From Deroplatys truncata (taxonomy: Eukaryota > Arthropoda > Insecta > Mantodea > Mantidae), in assembly GCA_030765065.1 (NCBI GenBank), contig CM060979.1, positions 22,721,001-22,785,000 on the forward strand: DNA of 64,000 bases, written 5' to 3'. A program made the position numbers and the translations under genes. The notes under the pieces are model-generated. The model saw nothing but the letters and a program-made list of their open reading frames with translations, did no database searches and had not been told where the DNA came from. Shown here in pieces: positions 58,864 through 64,000 of the stretch; the first letter of the stretch is position 1, and each line of letters opens with the position of its first letter.

Positions 58864-59607
58864 TCTGATGTGTTATTTTCACATGACTTTATATACTTTC
58901 GGTCGCCAATAGTGGGCAAACAAATTATTCTTACGAAAGTTTAAGTTTATATTCCTATTAGCTACTTGATTTTAATCCAGATAAACATTTGCAGAAACAG
59001 CTACATTACACATTTCGTTATATATACACGAAGGGAACAGCGATAGTCGAATGTTTAAGAACTGGACGCTATATGCTGGTCTTAAAATTCCATACTGTTT
59101 CCATGACATCGCAAGAAACAACTGAATGTAGACAGGAATTAAAAAGAATGAGTATGGAACAATGCGAACATTTAATAACGGATGGCTTATGTCACAAAGA
59201 AAACGTTATTTGAAATAAATTGCGTGCTTTAAAGAGATCTGCAGAAGGATATACAAAATTCCTTCCGACTGAAGATAACTTCAAAGTCTATCCCCAGAAA
59301 ATTCAAGATACACATTTAAATTTCTAAAAATGTTCCAAGTAAAGGGTAGTTTGGGGTGGGGAGGTTTTCTTGACAATCTTCGTGTCGCATCTTTAGAAGG
59401 TGCGGAACATATATACCAAGTTTGGTAATTATCCGAATTTTCTTTTTGAGCTTTGCTGTTCATAGTTACATACACTGAAATTTTTCTAATCTTTTGGGGA
59501 GGGGATTCAGGCAGCCTCAAAATATGAGTTTCCAGGGAAATCTCGATATAGAATTTTTGGGTGAAAAGTAATACCTTTTCTACTTACTATGTACGTGTAG
59601 AGTAAGT
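58864..59607 (+). mobile_element. H element, subfamily B, with internal deletion
   Basis: It starts TCTGATGTGTTATTTTCAC, contains 'actggacgctatatgctggt' and 'ggtagtttggggtggggag', and ends 'gtgtagagtaagtaaaac'. The middle between 'aaagagatctgc' and 'agaaggatatacaa' is deleted. Confidence 0.82.
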
Positions 59608-60160
59608 AAAACTGAAAATGTTTTAAGGGGAATGAATGATAAATTAATAAATGATAAATATTATGAAGCAGAAGGATTCCTGAAGCAAGTTCAGGAATCG
59701 AATCACGCAAGTACCTACGGAAGCTACTTCAGCTATTCTAATGTCTTCTTACGGCACGTGACGGGAATAGCTCATTCCCCACACTTGAGCAGCTAGGAAA
59801 CCTCAAAGGTTATTTCGCAAAGATAAATTTAATCCCTGAGGAAGAACATGCAACATATGAACGAGGTTGAGCAATTACAGCTTTTAAAAAAGCACACAGG
59901 AAGCGCAACAACACGTGCTGCGTGGAAAAGTGAGCCAAAACAGCGCCTCTCTGAACATGCAAGGATAAAAGGAAAAGTGTTAGCGACTCCTTTGATGTTG
60001 TTTAAACACGATGATGCATGTTTTAGTTGCTTTTCTACACGCATCTGTGTTTGTCACTTGCAAGCAAATGAGGTACATAAACACTACCCTGAATGAAAAT
60101 TAAACTAATAACGGCGCTAAAAGGAAACATCAAAACTGTATGAATCAGTGAAATCTGGTA
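59608..60160. other. Unassigned region
   Basis: An 82-codon plus-strand open frame at 59848-60096 has no recognised similarity. No repeat seen. Confidence 0.35.
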
Positions 60161-60175
60161 TATGATGTGACGTAA

Positions 60176-60657
60176 CCGAGCTAGGCGGCGCCGTGGTAAC
60201 GTGTGTAACCGCATTCGGGATGTCGTGCGTTCGACCCCCAGCGCCGCCCACTATGACCCATGGGTTTTTAGTGGTTTTCCCGAATGCTGGGGTGGTTTCT
60301 TCTCTAGCACTTCCTTTCATTCTGTTTCTTTCCCATCTTTCAGGTGTGCTTCTAGGTTTCGTGGCGTATGGTTGTGCCGGATAGATGGCGCGGATGCATG
60401 CGCAACGGAAAAAGTATTCCGCGTGGACACCAGAGGGCTGCTTGAACGCTAAGAAGGGCATCGCCCTCTCTCGGTAGTTCCAGCAGTGGAGCGCTCTGCG
60501 AGCTTGGAAATGTTAGGGGCTTCTCGCGTCTCTGTAGCCTATCTGCCTCCGGCCTGTCCTGTGGTTTCTTCACCTCATCCCTTACTCCAGCGGGATGGTA
60601 GCCACACCTTAGTAGGTCGCAGTACGCGAGATGCCCCCCTCTTGAATAAACTATACC
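60176..60657 (+). mobile_element. SINE-2, full length (482 bp) with target duplication
   Basis: The duplication tatgatgtgacgtaa (60161-60175) is matched by tatgatatgacgtaa (60658-60672). The tRNA-like head (60184-60250) has a degenerate A box and the B-box-like 'gttcgacccccagcgccgcc'. The body has 'gtggttttcccgaatgctgg', a 'gccggatagatggcg' block and a tail ending in 'ttgaataaa'. It is long for a SINE and shares blocks with 20908, 25011 and 44522. Confidence 0.85.
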
Positions 60658-60888
60658 TATGATATGACGTAAAATAATAGAACTGATTTAATGTGTGGTT
60701 ACCCCTGGATAACATGTTATATGTACCTCCAATGTTTACTGCAGGTTGTAAACAATATCTATTAGTAACGAAAAGATATTCAACATAGTAAAAGTTGCAA
60801 ATATTTTGTTACATGTTTGCATTTCCCCACAACTGAGAGTAACTGGGGAAAGAAATGCCAAAAGTTTTAGTTTTTGAAAATTTTAATA

Positions 60889-62674
60889 CAGGGTTGCGCA
60901 GAAAGGATAGCCTGATTTGAGTCGCGTAGTACGGAGGCTTGTATTGCGCCTGCGCGGTGTGTGTATGTGTAATGAAGTGGAAAAAGTCTGCCATTTACAA
61001 TTATGAATGCGCGAACTGCAGAGCACCGCTCTTTCGCTGTGGAAACATATTAACAAATAATAAGTCTCCCATTACTGTTCAACGAATCTCTCGTCGCTAT
61101 TTCAAGCTGAAGTTCCTTATCACCGAAGAACCATAAGCTGAGTGAACCAATTTTGTACCACTGCATCTAGCCTTAGGATAGAAGGTGAAGGACGCTCAAG
61201 GTCACAACGAACTCCTGCGTGAGTGGAGGAAGCCCGCCAAGCTTTTATCCGCAGTCCTCGGTGTTCCACTGCCAGGCATGCTTCAGCGCTAGCAATGTCG
61301 TTTTGTTCTCTGTAGCGTATCATCCATGGTGATCTACACTTCCACTCCTACAAGATGCAGCATGTGCAACTGAAGGAACGTGACACAGTTGCAGCGGACT
61401 TCCTTGGTCACTTAGCAGCCGAACCGCAGATCTTGAACAACTTAGTGATGTGTGATGAGGCACATTTTGAACTTAGCGGCGGGTGTCAACAAGCAAAATT
61501 TCCGGGACTATGCACCAGGTAACTCACGTGTGCTACATGAGAAACCGCTCCATAGCGAACATGTGACAGTGTGGTGTGCCCTTACTTCATTTGGCATCAT
61601 AGGCGCTTATTTCTTTGAAGGCCTAACGGGCCGTGCTGCTACAGTTGCTAGTGATCGCTATGTGGATATGGTTAACGCCGTTCTTCTTCCAACACTGGCC
61701 AACCACAACCTACCTCAGATATGTTCCAACAAGGCGACACAACAGTTCATACGACACGACGATCTATGAATATTTTGCGGCCTGGGTTTCAAGGCCGATT
61801 AATTTCCATATTTGGAGATGTCCACCAGCCAGCACGGTCGCCACATTTGACTACCCCTTGACTTCTTATGGAGATATCTGAAGAGTGAACCTTAAGGACC
61901 GAATAGAGACGCCGTGCAGGGTATCCCCATGGGTATGCTACATCGTGTAATGCAGGCTTTCGTTCACCGCTTGGAGGAATGTGTATAATGTAATAGTAGT
62001 CATTTATCCGCTGTCATATTGTTACATGCTAGAGTGAGGGCCAAAAGGCAAAATTTTAAATTTTGATCACCCCAACACGCACTTGGGGGAAGCGTAGCTA
62101 CAAACGGCGAGAGGACCAGGAACTTGGTGTCTACATTCAGTTGAAGGCGTGAGGTTTTTTGACAAATTATACACAAATATCACATCTTTCACATTGCCTG
62201 TAATTTACTGATAAAACACTTGGTGGCCCTACATTCCACACAGGGGAAAAAAGGAATAAGGGGAGATGCCACGCTGTCGAGAACTGGCCACACCCGACCT
62301 ACTCCTTACACACTTACTCACAAAGTGACGCTCACACAAAAAGTAACGCTAACTATATATCCCCCTCCTCAACCCTGGCTAGCCAGAGGAGATTTAAAAC
62401 AAAGCCTACTCTCTCTGGCATGGTCGGCGCTGAAGGAGAAGGCTCGTTCAGCCGAAAGAAATATTCAGTCACCCAATAATACTCTTGACAATGCGACACA
62501 ATAATGCGTCTGGTATGACAAAACTTACTAATACGCCACAATATTCAAGAAACAGTAAATGTTGTCTCTAATGATTAAATAGCACATCCTTACCTGGGTT
62601 TTCAAATAAATTGCTCTACTACTTATAATATGCTGGTCTGTTTATATCCTATTGTTTATTTCTGCCCAACCCTG
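60889..62674 (+). mobile_element. Mariner-like transposon (1786 bp) with TA duplication
   Basis: The ends CAGGGTTGCGCAGAAA (60889) and CAGGGTTGGGCAGAAA (minus strand from 62674) are inverted repeats flanked by TA. The coding part ends near 61988, leaving ~690 bp at the 3' side, more than usual. That stretch holds unrelated GC-richer sequence (62040-62520) and may include an insertion. Confidence 0.85.
60973..61988 (+). pseudogene. Mariner-like transposase, heavily frameshifted
   Basis: From MKWKKSAIYN the frames give NNKSPITVQRISRRYFKLK (N-terminal HTH), then HGDLHFHSYKMQHVQ, MCDEAHFEL (first catalytic Asp), EHVTVWCALTSFGIIGAYFF and DRYVDMVNAVLLPTL. In another frame come MFQQGDTTVHTT and GRLISIFGDV, where QQDGA is expected, and SPHLTTP, where the last Asp of SPDLT reads His. 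The end is MLHRVMQAFVHRLEECV. Motif order is complete but at least three frame changes and lost catalytic residues make it dead. Confidence 0.87.
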
Positions 62675-62689
62675 TATGAGTAAACAAAG

Positions 62690-63215
62690 AAATGACTGTG
62701 CAGAAGCTCAAAGCTCTTGCTCTAGCTCAAATATCTTCTCAGATGATACAATTAAACATTTTTAGTTAGCGACAAAAATGTAAATTTTTTAAAACTGCCT
62801 TGCGCATTCATGTTTGTCAGAAATATGATAGTGGCATCTCCTGATACTCTAGTACAAAGAAAATAAATGTATTTGATTGAAGTTGATGTCATTAGTTGTG
62901 CAGATATAAATTTTTGTTCTGTTGACGTTGTTAAACTTTCCCTTGTTTTTGGCAATAATGAAATCTAAGGAATAAATTTCATGTGCGAAAATGTAAAAAC
63001 GAGAAAAAATGGATACAGAAAGGGTGAAGTGGAGTTAAAAGGGAGCGCACAGGTGATTTAAACATGTCGCCTGGCTTTTAAAAATAACGGATCTTGACAG
63101 ACGTTTGGCCAAAACGATTCGCAGCTGTCCATAGAATATTAATATGATACAAGTAAAAAATCCAAAATTTTGTTATTCTCACTTAAAACTCGGTGCCAGT
63201 GTCCCTTAATTGAAT
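62690..63215 (+). repeat. Copy of the 3' region found at 39600-39900
   Basis: 'ggaataaatttcatgtgcga' and the text from 62965 to 63215 match the complement of 39600-39870 (for example 'ggccaaaacg' and 'agtgtccct'). The protein-like part present at 40173-40860 is absent here. Confidence 0.6.
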
Positions 63216-63238
63216 TTCCTGTTTAATCTGATATATAC

Positions 63239-63761
63239 TGTGACGCAGTTATGGACCTCGCTTATCGCGTAGAAGGCGCCGCCGACCGACTGGCTGGTTG
63301 GAAAGATAAGGAGATATAAGGCGAGCGCTTTCTCCGCGACGTAAACTCTAGAAGCGTTTCGAGACATAAAGGGATTCTTCTGGAAGATCTCCCCTGTTTC
63401 GAAGCTTCCAGAAGCTCCCGCAGTTGTATATGAGCCAGCGTGCTTACTCTACGAGTGAGGTTGTGAGTACAGTTTTGACATACAGCGAGTGCTGCTTCTG
63501 TGACAAATTAGACATATCTTGTGGTCGACGCCGCAGTGAGTGAAGCGGAAGGAGGAATAAATTACTTCGCGCGTATTTAAATACTCCACTACGACGCGAG
63601 AAAAAATGAAGTAACTGAGAATGAGCTAAATTACAAAATTAAAGTGACGTGAAAATTGATTTGGATCAAATTAGTGAAGTGACATTGATAACTGAACAAG
63701 TCAACGTATATTGTCAGTTTATACGGACTGCTTATCTTTGAAAGTTGTTTAAAATGAAACT
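63239..63761 (+). promoter_or_regulatory. Promoter-like GC-rich segment with a heat-shock element
   Basis: GAAGCTTCCAGAA at 63401-63413 is a perfect alternating nGAAnnTTCnnGAAn site, preceded by TTC at 63398-63400 and by TTCTGGAA at 63378-63385. A TATATGA box follows at 63427. After it comes a ~300-nt A-rich leader-like stretch. Such HSE-TATA-leader order is that of insect heat-shock promoters, but the start TGTGACGCAG also fits a retrotransposon LTR. No coding sequence is seen before a SINE at 63776. Confidence 0.55.
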
Positions 63762-63775
63762 GCATTTTATACTAT

Positions 63776-63961
63776 TGAAAAAAAAAATTGAGTTTTATTT
63801 ATGGACGCTCTTTAACTACTATAGTTCTTAGCGTCCCATTCTATATTGGGCGTGAAACACCTCTAATTTTGCTCAGAGGCCTCTTTATCAGGCTTGAGGT
63901 TCTTTTACGTGCCGTAAATCGACGACACGGGACCACCGGCTTTACTTCCCTTCCGAAGGAA
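63776..63961 (-). mobile_element. SINE-1, 5'-truncated, with perfect target duplication
   Basis: Only the tail and body (about 186 bp) are present, without the tRNA head. A perfect 14-bp duplication GCATTTTATACTAT lies at 63762-63775 and 63962-63975. Truncation of the 5' end with an intact duplication fits LINE-type target-primed insertion. Confidence 0.92.
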
Positions 63962-64000
63962 GCATTTTATACTATGAATTCTGCACTACTTCACATAAAA

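Noticed and set aside
62575..62605. Minus-strand splice donor CCCAG|GTAAGG
   Set aside because: It sits near the end of a mariner element, with stops in all frames just upstream.
1..64000. CRISPR arrays, operons, bacterial promoters or riboswitches
   Set aside because: The repeats are dispersed transposable elements and microsatellites of eukaryotic type; no regular direct-repeat-spacer array was seen.

Overview
This is eukaryotic, insect-type nuclear DNA: AT-rich, no operons or bacterial signals, and dominated by decayed transposable elements. The element mix (Tc1/mariner relatives with TA target duplications, 5'-truncated LINEs, tRNA-headed SINEs, a Penelope-like element) fits a large-genome hemimetabolous insect. 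A cockroach or termite relative is my guess from the style of the SINE and transposase remnants, not something the sequence proves.

I see no intact protein-coding gene. The only candidate piece of a host gene is an 84-nt internal exon on the minus strand (20481-20564) with good splice sites, symmetric phase 1 and one open frame.

The main feature is one family of about 0.8-1.1 kb (called H here; subfamilies A and B) with more than 20 full or partial copies on both strands, roughly a quarter of the window. Its 5' end begins TCTGATGTGTTAC. ACTTTCTCTAC lies about 25-30 nt inside that end, and its complement GTAGAGAAAGT lies at the 3' end after a small hairpin. There is an internal CA microsatellite, insertion is into A/T runs, and no clear target duplication is visible. 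This asymmetric layout recalls the Helentron-associated (DINE-1-like) elements more than a classical MITE.

Layout: 1-20000 is mostly H copies, an ~850-bp LTR-like repeat (R3) and one LTR-like insertion with a 4-bp duplication. 20000-26000 holds the candidate exon, tRNA-headed SINEs, GC-rich unassigned DNA and an unusual interleaved inverted repeat. 27400-37800 holds a SINE-1 copy, a LINE fragment, a mariner-like element with ~90-bp inverted ends, a decayed multicopy gene split by a SINE, a Penelope-like element split by an H copy, and a second LINE. 38800-50000 holds three mariner/multicopy-gene remnants, a Gag-like fragment, more SINEs and R3. 51800-58200 holds a Tc1 pseudo-element and two RT/RNase H LINEs. 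58800-64000 holds an H copy, a 482-bp SINE, a mariner and a promoter-like GC-rich segment carrying a heat-shock element.

The elements do not form a pathway. What they record is an insertion order: SINE-1 in H, in a LINE tail and in a multicopy gene; H in a Penelope element and in another H copy; an LTR-like element in H.
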